Source: Anaeramoeba flamelloides
Taxonomy: Eukaryota > Metamonada > Anaeramoebidae
Length of the DNA: 64,000 bases
Direction of reading: 5' to 3'
Assembly (NCBI GenBank): GCA_027625915.1
Contig: JANTQA010000026.1
Location: 3,162,001-3,226,000 of the forward strand
Made by a program: the position numbers and the translations under genes. A model generated the notes under the pieces. It was not told the DNA's origin. It worked only from the letters and a program-made list of their open reading frames with translations, and ran no database searches. Shown piece after piece: positions 49,335 to 58,834 of this stretch (position 1 is its first letter; each line of letters starts with the position of its first letter).

Positions 49335-50273
49335 TTCAGGAGCAACTCGTTATTTAATCATATTAATAGAAAAAAATATTAATCAATCTGTTTCTATACT
49401 ACCTCATATTTTCAAAAATTAAATCCTGGAAAAATAAATTTATTTTGCAAAACCCAAACTCTATAACAAAAAATGTGACTCAACCGAAAGTATAAATGAA
49501 AAAAAAATATATATCCTTTGATATTCAAGAACAGTAAATAATTAAATCTGATTTTTTGTTCACTTTTAAATCATTATAAACTTATATTTATCAAAAATTA
49601 AAAAAAAAATCAAACCAAAAATAGTCAAAGGTAATTCCACAATTTTTGAAATTTGAATCAAGGATTTTTTATTACTGAAATTTAACTGAAAAAAAGTTAA
49701 CAAGAAGATGTTTTACTGATAATTATCTTTCATTTTAAGAGACATTAAAATATTCTATTTTTCTGAGTGTTTATTGTTTTTTTCGAAGATCTTTTTTTTT
49801 CAACTGGATCTTTTGTTTTCAACTTGAGGATCAAAAACAAAGTAAAAAAAAAAAAAGAAAAACAAAAGTAAAATTAAAACAAAAAACAAAAAAGAAAAGA
49901 AAAGAAAAGAAAAACAAAGAAAAAGCAAAACAAAAATTTGATGAGATTAGAAAAAAGGATTTTGATCTAACAAATTGAAAATATTTTTTCGATAAGAATA
50001 TGGGACTAAACCCTCAAAACAGCTTCCAATAAAACTTTAAGGTGATTCAACATTTTTTGTTCATAGTTTTTTATCAGAGTTGAATGTAATTCTTTTTTTG
50101 AAAAAATATTTTGTTTTCAAAATATAGGATTTGTCACCAAAAACAAAAATAAAGACAATCAAAATTGAAACTACCAACAACAAAAACTAATAACAAGTCT
50201 TGCAATTTTCTTTTGAACTTAAGAATCCCCATTAAGTAAGGTATTAAATAAAAGTGATTTTTTAATTTTACCC

Positions 50274-51560
50274 TCATGTGTACAGAAATTGTAAAAGACA
50301 AAATAGTAGCGCACATAAGAACAGATTCAAACTTAATGAGGACGAAGTTGATGATGTGTTATTGTCATTATCATCATCGTCATCATCATTATTATCAGAA
50401 GGGTCATAATCTCTGACGATCCTAACATAATTATAAATTGAGATCATGTCGCCTTGTGGGCCGTGTCCGTGTGGATAATCGTCTGGATCACCGCTTTTTG
50501 GATCACTCCTTTGTGCGCCCGCTCCATGCACATTTAACTTTTCCCATTCGCCTGTGTCTGAGTCTTCGATCCAACCCCAGGCTTGTCGGAAGGCAACATA
50601 CGCACCACTGCCTATGTTATGTGTTGTGCTTGACCAAAAATAATTTGCATCGTCGCTAATTTCAAAAGGGGTATAAATGGCAGGGCCAACTTTAGTGCTG
50701 TCTTTTGAGTCTGGTGCTCGATCATAATTGACAATCGTGTGCAATTCTTTAATGTTGGGGAGTCTCCAGTCGGTGTAGTTTGCATGGGTAGAACTTTCTG
50801 CGTACTCTAAAGCCTCTTCCCAGTTCATTCCAGTGTCGCCTGAATCTGTTTTTGACCACATCAGCTTCGTGCCAGAATCGGAAATGGTGTCGTCTCCGTT
50901 ATCGAGAAAGTCGTTTGTCGCATAATCGGGGTTATCGCAAACATATCGCACAAAGGACATTTTTTTGGCACCCTCATACTGATTATTGGGATAGCATTTG
51001 ATTCTGCCGTCTGCAAAATTGACTCCAAAGACACACTCGTCATTGACCATTGTTGTTCCCAAGTACTCATTGGAAGACCAATATTGCGCGTCGATCAGCC
51101 TTTCCGTGCTTTCGTTTCCATAGTAAAAATCAAAATAGTCGGTGTCAATAAACGGGATCATGTCTTCTGCATTTTGGGCTTCGAGACCCCTAAAGTCAAT
51201 TAGAGTATATAATTCCTGGATACTAGGTAGTCTCCACCCGTCGGGGCAATCGCCAAGGGTAAAGGTATCTGCTTCTTCCAAAGCGTCATCAAAATATTTT
51301 TTCGTTGTTGTAGGATCTTTTTGCCACAGCAAGCCAGTGTTTTGGTCAAGAATGGTCCCGTCAAGGTTGTCAACATAGCTTGCCTGTGTTCCCTCGTATT
51401 GTGCGTCTTGTCCATAGTACGTGCTTCCTTCATCTGGACAGGTGTCCACTTCCTTTTGATCGTCATAACACACATCTTGGAAGGTGTCAACAACAACATA
51501 TATTGAATCAGTACACAAGATCACGATTATTAGGAGAAAAAAAACAAGAACTAATCTCAT
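50274..51560 (-). CDS. Secreted double-DUF1566 (Lcl C-terminal-like) protein, probable GPI anchor
   Basis: Single exon, 428 residues from ATG 51560. Residues 1-18 are a signal peptide (MRLVLVFFLLIIVILC). Two copies of the DUF1566 fold follow. The first, ~60-210, has NTGLLWQKD, DGWRLPSIQEL, YWSSNEY and FVRYVCD. The second, ~215-390, has GTKLMWSKTD, TDWRLPNIKEL, YFWSSTTHN and YVRIVRD. An Asp/Asn/Ser/Thr stretch and a final hydrophobic segment (LFLCALLFCLLQFLYT) look like a GPI-anchor signal. DUF1566 is mainly a bacterial surface or secreted domain. The gene is visibly richer in G+C and lower in Lys than its neighbours, and has no intron, so transfer from bacteria is plausible but unproven. Function unknown; the domain has been linked to adhesion and to carbohydrate or collagen-like surface proteins. 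Confidence 0.9.
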   Translation of the reverse strand: MRLVLVFFLLIIVILCTDSIYVVVDTFQDVCYDDQKEVDTCPDEGSTYYGQDAQYEGTQASYVDNLDGTILDQNTGLLWQKDPTTTKKYFDDALEEADTFTLGDCPDGWRLPSIQELYTLIDFRGLEAQNAEDMIPFIDTDYFDFYYGNESTERLIDAQYWSSNEYLGTTMVNDECVFGVNFADGRIKCYPNNQYEGAKKMSFVRYVCDNPDYATNDFLDNGDDTISDSGTKLMWSKTDSGDTGMNWEEALEYAESSTHANYTDWRLPNIKELHTIVNYDRAPDSKDSTKVGPAIYTPFEISDDANYFWSSTTHNIGSGAYVAFRQAWGWIEDSDTGEWEKLNVHGAGAQRSDPKSGDPDDYPHGHGPQGDMISIYNYVRIVRDYDPSDNNDDDDDDNDNNTSSTSSSLSLNLFLCALLFCLLQFLYT

Positions 51561-52450
51561 TTTATGACAAGGTTAGATAAAAACTTTTTTGTTGGATAGA
51601 AAAAAAAGAAAATGAAATCAAAATTCTAAAAAAGTTTTAAATTTGAAATTGGGAATCAAAGAGAAACAACCTAAAACTCGATTTAAAATGTCCAAAAGAA
51701 CAAAAACTTTTTCACCTTTTTCTTATCGAGATTTATCCAAATTAGGAATCAATACCTTATCCCATTTTTTATTAGATCATAAGCATTGTCTTTTAAAACT
51801 TCAGTTCTTGGAAGAAAAGCCTAGAAATCGAAAAAAGTATGAAAAAACAATTTTTTTCTTTTTTTTTTTAAAAAAAAAATTTATTTGTAAATTTAGTGTT
51901 GTAATAGTCTTTAGACCAAAAAGAATGGGAAAAAAATGAAATTAAAATATCAAAAAAAAACAAGTCAAAAACCCTAAAAAGTTCAATCAATCCAAAGTTT
52001 GTGATTAACAGTTCAACTTTTTTTTTAGAGTTTTTCCAGACAATTGGTTTCTCTTAATTTTTTGACAAATTGAAAAACAAAGCAAATTAGAAACACTTAA
52101 CCCAAAAGTATTGTTTAATTTTTTTGAAAAAGGTAGTTTGTATTTTTTTGTCATTTCAGAAATAAGGACTTTTGCTTTCTGAAACAGTATTCTCATTTAA
52201 ACCAAAACACAACAATATGGATTCTTGGGCAGGAATGAATAATACGAAATTGATTATTTTTCTTTTTTTTCGTTTTTTTCTGATTTATACCTGACGAGGC
52301 GCTTTTTAAGAAGAGAAATGGGTGTCTATAAACCTACAAATATTCTGGTTACTGAAGCTTTTTTAAAAAAAGGAAAATAAAACCTTAGATAATACTTTTT
52401 TGATACTACACGTGTCGAAAAAAGATTTCTTAATATTTTCTCTTTTTTTA

Positions 52451-52757
52451 ATATAAATTGAGATTTTTTCATTAAGGATGATACTTCTTGATATGCCCTC
52501 AAGGGACAGGAAACTTACTTAATAGAGTCTTTAGTGGCATTCTATTAATTTAAGAAAGAATGAATATATTTTTATATCGAAACTTTAAGAGAAATTTGAA
52601 ATTATTTATTTCATAATTAAACAAACCCAAACATCTTCAATGGTTTATAAAATGGACTTTATTGTAATAAAACCTCTGTGTATATTACCAAGTTTCCTGT
52701 CCCTTGTACGCGTACTCAAAAAGTATCACTATTAATGAAAAAATCTCATTTTTTATT
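52451..52757. repeat. Inverted-repeat element (~0.3 kb)
   Basis: The left arm at ~52457-52520 has TTGAGATTTTTTCATTAAGG and later AAGGGACAGGAAACTT. The right arm at ~52688-52752 is the mirror, with AAGTTTCCTGTCCCTT and TTAATGAAAAAATCTCA. Arms are ~65 bp with small gaps and the loop is ~165 bp. Non-coding; single copy in this window. Confidence 0.75.
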
Positions 52758-53292
52758 CAAAAAAACATAAAAAATTTGAAATCATTTTTGCACATGTTTT
52801 TAATGGTTTAATTTAATAATTTAAATGTAATAATCAAAAAAATCGGTTTTTCATTTTTTTAAAATTATCAGGTTAAAATAGGTTTGTTAAATTATTTACA
52901 TTTTCCCATTAATAAAAAATAAATTTTTGTTTGAGTCTTCAAAATTATTTCCAAACTTATGCTGAAAAAGAACCAAGATCTCAACAAAATCAATTGAAAA
53001 TTAAATTATTCAAAAATTATTTAGATTATCTTTCTTGAGTTTTTTTCACCAAATTTTATCGAGTTTATAAATTTTACTATTATGCTAAAAAAGTAATTGA
53101 ACATTCTGTGATCAAAATATTTGGTGCCAAAAGCCTTTAATCCGTGTTTCAAAATATAATCATACTTTTTTTTTTTCTTATTATTACAATGGATCAAATA
53201 ATTCAATAGTCAAGAGTATTCCTTAGTTCATATCAATTTTGTGCATAAATTCCTTGATCTTTTCAATAAATTTTTAATAAGGAATGACATTT

Positions 53293-53994
53293 CACTACAA
53301 GGAAAATTTAAATACCGAAAATTAAAGTTAGCCTAAACTATATATTGGATTTCAGTTATACTTCTTTTATAAATTATTTTTTCAAAGTTATCATAATTTT
53401 ATGTAATAAAAATAGGATAGCTTTTAAACTCTTGAAAATCTGAATACCCCCCTTTTCAAAAATACCTTACTTTTGAAAAAAACACCTATTTTCAGGGTAT
53501 TTTTTTATTGGAAAAAGTTGAAATGAATTAATTTTTGATTGAACATTAAGATTGAAAAACGAATAAATGTTAAAGTAATTTACAGAAAACAATTCGGGAA
53601 CGTATATAAAAACTCAAACATGGAAAAAAATAAAATGATAAAAAATATTCCAAAAACAGATAAAAAATGAGTTTTTCAATTTAATTTAGTGATATCTTTT
53701 GATTGGAATATTTTGTGCTATTTTCAAATTGAAAAATATGTTTCCTTTTAGACCATTAAAAAAATACTTTTAAATTTTTTCTCTACTAAGTCAATTAAAA
53801 AATTCAAAAATTTTACAATTAAAAATGAAAAAAATATTACTGAAAAATTTCATTTTTTTTTCAATTCCTATTAATATCTATTAAAGTTGTAAACCTCATT
53901 GAAAATTGTTATGTATAATAATGTTTATTATATGAGTGTATTTCAAAAATACAAAATTTAGAGATTTTTTTTTGAAAAAATTTTCCTTGTAGTG
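53293..53994. mobile_element. CACTA-like non-autonomous element
   Basis: Perfect 17-bp terminal inverted repeats CACTACAAGGAAAATTT (53293-53309) and AAATTTTCCTTGTAGTG (53978-53994), 702 bp apart end to end. CACTA termini of this form are typical of the CACTA/EnSpm superfamily. The flanking bases are TTT and TTG, so a clean 3-bp target duplication is not visible. No transposase inside. Confidence 0.65.
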
Positions 53995-55991
53995 TTGTAC
54001 AAAATTTATCATAATATTCTCTAATTTTTTCTCAAACATTTTTGATAAAACTTAAACTCTATTTTTTTGATCAATTGTTTAATTTGATCTTTTGGGTTTC
54101 AAATTATTTTTTAATAGTCGAACTTGAGAAATCAATACAATATTTACCTATGATTTATTGTCGATTTCTTGAATCAAAAATGTTTAGATCCTCATAAACA
54201 ATTAAAACTGTTTTTTTTTTGATTTGTGGAGTGAGTACTTTTTTCAACTTTTGAGTGCCACCAGTTTATACGAAACCGAACCATTCAAATTATAACAATG
54301 GCCAAATGTCTTTATCTTTTAATAATTTCAAGGGTGAAAAATATCGTATTATCATATATTTACTTACCAATTAAAAAACCGGGAAATCAAAAAAATGAAA
54401 AAATTACTTTTGAAAAAATAAATAAAAATCATTCATTTCTTGATCTTATATGTAACCTTTTGTACAATGGTTTCGTCTTTACTTATTTTTATTTTTAATC
54501 TTGAATGGAAAAACTGATCTTTGTAATATTTTTGATTAACAAATTACTTTTTATTTCTACATAACTCCCAAAATGAATTTAAAAAAACTCTTTTCATTTA
54601 ATTCATCTAATTCCAATTTTGGTTTAGAAAATAGGATATTTTTGGAATTCTTGTTGAAGAATAAAGATTCATTCAAATGTATTTGAATGATTTGATAATT
54701 ATTAATTTTCCATTAAAATGAGAACTAAAAATAATTCTGAATTCTGATTGAAATTTTTTCTTGAATTTTTCAATTATTTTGATTTGAATCTTTTGTAACT
54801 TTTTTTTGACTCCAAGAATTCAACCCCTCTATTTTATTTTGAGAATGTATTCTTTGTTTTGGCTTTGTTTGATAAAAATATTTTAAAAATGAATTTATAA
54901 AGCAAATTTGTAAAAAAAGGTTTTGTAAAATAATAATAAATAGTAATGGGGCGAGAAATTCAAGGTTATAAATTGTTTGGATTCATTCAAACTAAGAAGA
55001 CAAAAAAAACCAATCTTCAAAATTAGGCTTTTATCGATTTTTTTTTTTTCATTATTGATTTAAACAAATTTATTTGGAATGGTGATCTTTCGTGTTTGGT
55101 CTTCTAAAAGAGAAAATATTTGTTTCAAATGCACACCTTTTGGTGTATATTTCTTTGGTTTACTGTTTGATTAATTTCACTTGTTCGTATAAACACATTT
55201 CTAGATCCAAAACAATTTTTAATAAAACCAAAAAATGAATCAATCCAAAATGTTCAAAAAATGGAATAATGAAAGATTCCAACTCTGAATTACTTTTACT
55301 CTTTTCACAAATAGACTAGTGGGTGGTGTTTTGGTTCCAAAGTTTTAATATATGGTGGCACTCAAAAAATCTTTTTTCAGTAATGTACACACAATTAAAA
55401 TTTTTCAAAATGGGAAAATGTACTTACTTCCTTAATGGTTATATGAAAGTTACTAATTAAAAACGTGTGGAACCTTCTTTGCTGATCCATTTTTTTTCTC
55501 CAACTGTAATCTAATATTGATTAATTTCTCAAACTTAGAGAACTGGATGAACGTTGAAATATGTACTCACCAAAAACTTTTTTGATCTACTAGTAGTTGT
55601 GCAACCGATTGTTTGGGAACATTAGAATAATAAATGGGCATTGATGAATTTGTAAATGAAAATAATGTGTATGATGTTACTTTCTGATTATAAATCAATC
55701 AAGATTTATCATATAATTTGAGTGAGTTTTTATTCAAAATTTACTTTCAATTCCACTGACTAAAAGGTGGGGAGGGGATCGTCACCCTTCAATCTCTGAA
55801 AATATAAAGGATTGTAAGATTAAAAAAAATAAAATAAAAATAAATTTATTTCTTCATAATTTTTTTGGTTATTTTTTGATAAAGTATATAAAAAAAATAT
55901 AAAAACAAAATTTTTCTAGAAAAGATAATAATATATTTATAATCATTTGATTTTTGATGTTAAAATAAATCAAAAGCTATATGGAAATAAT

Positions 55992-57596
55992 TTATGTGTT
56001 GGCTTTATGATCAGGGTTGGGGATTTCAAAATCAGGAACCTCTGGATATATCTTTGTAAAAAAGTTCCAAAAAACTTTGCGTTGTTCTAGATATATTTCG
56101 TAGTCTGGCGACCAGTCATCGTTTATATTAAAGACTATTATATCCTCGGTTGTCAATTTTTCATAATACATTTCAAATTCGGGGCCAACATCGTCTTCAT
56201 GTTTAAATAATGCTTGATAAAATTTGGATTGCTTTTTTGGTAATTTTTTCATGATATTATTTTTGTAGTGAAATTCAAAATAAATCATCGACAAATCCTC
56301 GGCTAGATGCTTGTATCTGACTTTGTGTGATTGTACAAATTCCAAAAATGTTGGGTATTGCTCTTCAAATTTGAGAATAAAATCTCTTCGAAAGGCGAGT
56401 GGCCGATGTGTGTACCTTGCATATTTCCATAACGGGAATCCTCTTTCAATTGCGAGGGGGTATAGGTCGTGTTTGCGCCAATAAGTCCTCTGGAGCTTCC
56501 GTGGATCGTAGCAAATGGGGAGATCGTTTTTTGAAAAAAAATAGTCCTCCTTTACGGGCTGATTGAAAAAGAAATCATCGTCCATCAAAATAAATCTGTT
56601 CGAGAGCCCTGGGATCCGATGAATTATCGAATACGCCGCAAATGAATTATAAGTCGGGCAGTCTTCCTCTTTTTCAAAAAATTGGCACCGATCAAGAATA
56701 ACGATTTTGTCTAATTCGTCTTGTGGCTTGAGCCAATAGGGGTAAGTGGTATCATAATTAATCAAAATATAGATCTTGTTGAGCCACGGTAAATATTTCG
56801 CAACAGCCCTTAATGAAAACTGTAATTCATAATTGTATCGGTTTCTTTTGTGCAAGTCCTTGGTGATCCCTCCCCAGGTAAATATCATATCGATTTTACC
56901 TTCATCTTCGTTGATCTCTTTTTTGATTTGTAAATTTCGTTTCTGTTTGTTTAATTCTTTTGCAAGTTTTTCGATCTCTCTTTTTTTTTTGTCGATCAAA
57001 GCGTTTTCTTCTTCGGTTTCAACTTCGGTTTTTCCTGGCTTTTCTTTTTCTTTTTCTTTTTCTTTTTCTTTTTCTTGTTCGAGTTTTGCAAGATCAAATT
57101 TAGTTTTTTGGATCAAATACTCTTTTTTTTGAATTTCGATCTCATCTTTTTCAATTTCAATTTCAGTATAAAAAGTGACCTCTTCTTCGTCATCTTCGAG
57201 CCTAATTATTTTGGACTCTTGATCAACGGCCTCTTCTTTAAACCTGAAGTGATTTGATTCCCTGTTTCGAAGTTTTCTATTTGCTTTGAGTTCTTCTTTT
57301 AAGCTTGCAATTTCTTTTATTTTGTTCTCAATCTCGATCTCGATATTTTCTGTGGTTTTGTTCTCAATATCGTTTTCGTTTTCTGTTGTTTTGTTAACTG
57401 ATTTATTTCCTGGGTTTCGAAGGGAAACGGTGATAAAAACCAAGAAAGCAAAAGCAAAAAGTAATATGATTTTTGTCTGTTTGGTATTGAAATTCATAAA
57501 AGGAAACCTGGCAAAAAAGGATTTCTTTTGGAAAAAAAATGTTAGAAATTTTCCAATTGTGATCTGTTGGTAAAAATAACTTATTTTTTTGAACAT
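55992..57596 (-). CDS. Stealth-family phosphotransferase, type II membrane protein
   Basis: Single exon, 534 residues if read from ATG 57596. ATG at residue 34 (MNFNTKQTK) is an equally good start. A membrane anchor lies at ~43-60 (IILLFAFAFLVFITVSL). Residues ~65-225 form a Glu/Lys coiled region. Stealth regions follow: CR1 DMIFTWGG near 235; CR2 YNYELQFSLRAVAKYLPW near 250, HRIPGLSNRFILMDDDFFF near 325-343; CR3 HRPLAFRRDFILKF near 398; and CR4 NINDDWSPD near 490. Stealth proteins (for example GlcNAc-1-phosphotransferase GNPTAB and bacterial capsule polymerases) move hexose-1-phosphate onto sugars. The type II topology suggests Golgi action, as in lysosomal enzyme tagging. Which sugar is transferred cannot be told from sequence. 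Overall length is less than the animal enzyme, with no Notch or DMAP modules. Confidence 0.93.
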   Translation of the reverse strand: MFKKISYFYQQITIGKFLTFFFQKKSFFARFPFMNFNTKQTKIILLFAFAFLVFITVSLRNPGNKSVNKTTENENDIENKTTENIEIEIENKIKEIASLKEELKANRKLRNRESNHFRFKEEAVDQESKIIRLEDDEEEVTFYTEIEIEKDEIEIQKKEYLIQKTKFDLAKLEQEKEKEKEKEKEKPGKTEVETEEENALIDKKKREIEKLAKELNKQKRNLQIKKEINEDEGKIDMIFTWGGITKDLHKRNRYNYELQFSLRAVAKYLPWLNKIYILINYDTTYPYWLKPQDELDKIVILDRCQFFEKEEDCPTYNSFAAYSIIHRIPGLSNRFILMDDDFFFNQPVKEDYFFSKNDLPICYDPRKLQRTYWRKHDLYPLAIERGFPLWKYARYTHRPLAFRRDFILKFEEQYPTFLEFVQSHKVRYKHLAEDLSMIYFEFHYKNNIMKKLPKKQSKFYQALFKHEDDVGPEFEMYYEKLTTEDIIVFNINDDWSPDYEIYLEQRKVFWNFFTKIYPEVPDFEIPNPDHKANT

Positions 57597-58834
57597 TGTC
57601 CACTCTTTTAAAGTGGGTGGGTTTAATTGGTTTGGAAGTAAAAGTTATTAGAAAATTTGTAGAATTTTTTGAAATTTACTTGTTTTTGTTGCTATTTGAT
57701 ATTTTTTTTAAAAACCTTTTTTGAAGATTCCGTAGTTGCACAAGAGAAAGGGAGTCGAAAACGGGAAAATTTTAGCAAAATTTTTTTTATTTTATAAATT
57801 GCTTTGTGAAAGTGTTTTTTATTCAGAAACTAAGAAAATTAATAAGAATTTTAGCAATTAAAAAAATTGTTTTTGGAACTGAATGTGTGCTTTTCCGTTA
57901 GTCTCTCAAATTATTTTTGGTCTGTTTGTGAAAGTGAAAATATTGTTGGTTATTTTTCCGAGTGAAAGTATTCTGAGTTTTCTTTTGTTTTTTTTCAAAA
58001 GAGACAATTTTTCAGAATTTGAAGCTCAACGAAGATTAATCTGATACTAAACGCCATACTTATTGCACTTTGAAATTTCTAGATCTTCAACTAATGGGGT
58101 TCCAAAAATTCAATTGATTCTGTTTTATTGTCATTTTTTAGTGAACGTAGACCTTGTGTCAAAGAAATTTATTCGAATTATTCAAGAGAAACAATTGGAA
58201 TTTAATTCACTTTATATTCCTTAAAATTCTTTACTTTTTTTGTATATTTTTAAGTTTAACTTACTGTTGAGAGAAAAATGTTGGACACAGAAAAATGATT
58301 GGACAGCATTTTTAATTGGGAACATTACTGAAAATGATTTTTAATTTCAATCGTTTGTGAAATAACTAAAGAAAATAACAATAATCTACTTATTAGAATA
58401 ATGATTAATGTAATTCTACTTTTTCAAAACCTTATCTCTTATAATCTAAAGCAAGTTTAAAAATTACCATTTTCAGAATTAATAGTAAACTTTACTAAAA
58501 CTTGGATTTTTGTTAAAATAACATGATCTACTTTAGTTATCAACCATTCAAATGAGTATTCAACACACGCCACATATTAATCAACGTGTAACACCTTTAA
58601 ACCTGTATTTATATAAAATTCACCTTGTTATCAATAGGATTTGATTTTCAATTTTACTAATGTTCCCAATTAAAAATGGTGTCCAACCATTTTTCTGTGT
58701 CCAACATTTTTCTCTCAACAGTAATACAAAATCCTTTTTTTCCAAGTTTGATGAAGATTTTTTTCAAATTTAAAGCAGTGGTACGCATTTTTAAATTATT
58801 CGTGCACGAATTTTTTTTATATTTTTTCATTTAG
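57597..58834. other. Intergenic region with TIR element
   Basis: 5' flank of the Stealth gene. Holds the TIR element at 58261-58724 and the 14-bp palindrome ATTCGTGCACGAAT at 58798-58811, just downstream of the transposase frame. No gene is seen. Confidence 0.55.
58261..58724. mobile_element. TIR element, ATTAGTAAAAT family, copy 2
   Basis: 464 bp including a TA at each end. Terminal repeats of ~65 bp: TTACTGTTGAGAGAAAAATG on the left and CATTTTTCTCTCAACAGTAA on the right. Inward both arms carry TTTTTAATTGGGAACATTA or its mirror. The interior is homologous to 48462-48954, whose outermost 40 bases differ. It looks younger than that copy because the two arms match each other better. Confidence 0.85.

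Larger units (their letters stand above)
43052..50273. other. Seven-kilobase gene desert
   Basis: Between the 5' end of the DnaJ gene and the 3' end of the DUF1566 gene. No frame here carries a domain or an unusual composition. Its recognisable contents are a hairpin module with a GC-rich edge at ~44160-44345, a CAGTCAGT MITE at 46085-46286, a TIR element at 48462-48954 and a TA/TATG microsatellite at 49309-49334. A zone at about 45590-45720 has several loosely similar CGTGATA/GGATAA phrases but no clear period. Confidence 0.6.
51561..55991. other. Intergenic region between DUF1566 and Stealth genes
   Basis: 4.4 kb without a supported gene. Contains an inverted repeat at 52451-52757 and a CACTA-like element at 53293-53994. 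A short A/T plus-strand frame at 51643-51939, near the DUF1566 promoter side, has no domain. The sequence GAGTGCCACCA occurs at ~54256, and its reverse complement occurs at ~55361. Confidence 0.55.

Noticed and set aside
50274-51560. DUF1566 gene as bacterial contamination of the assembly
   Set aside because: The flanks are continuous A/T-rich host-type DNA and the protein carries a GPI-type tail.
54240-55380. GAGTGCCACCA at ~54256 and its reverse complement at ~55361 as ends of a 1.1-kb element
   Set aside because: Homology is limited to about 11-12 bases plus an A/T stretch; more likely scattered copies of the hairpin-module edge motif.
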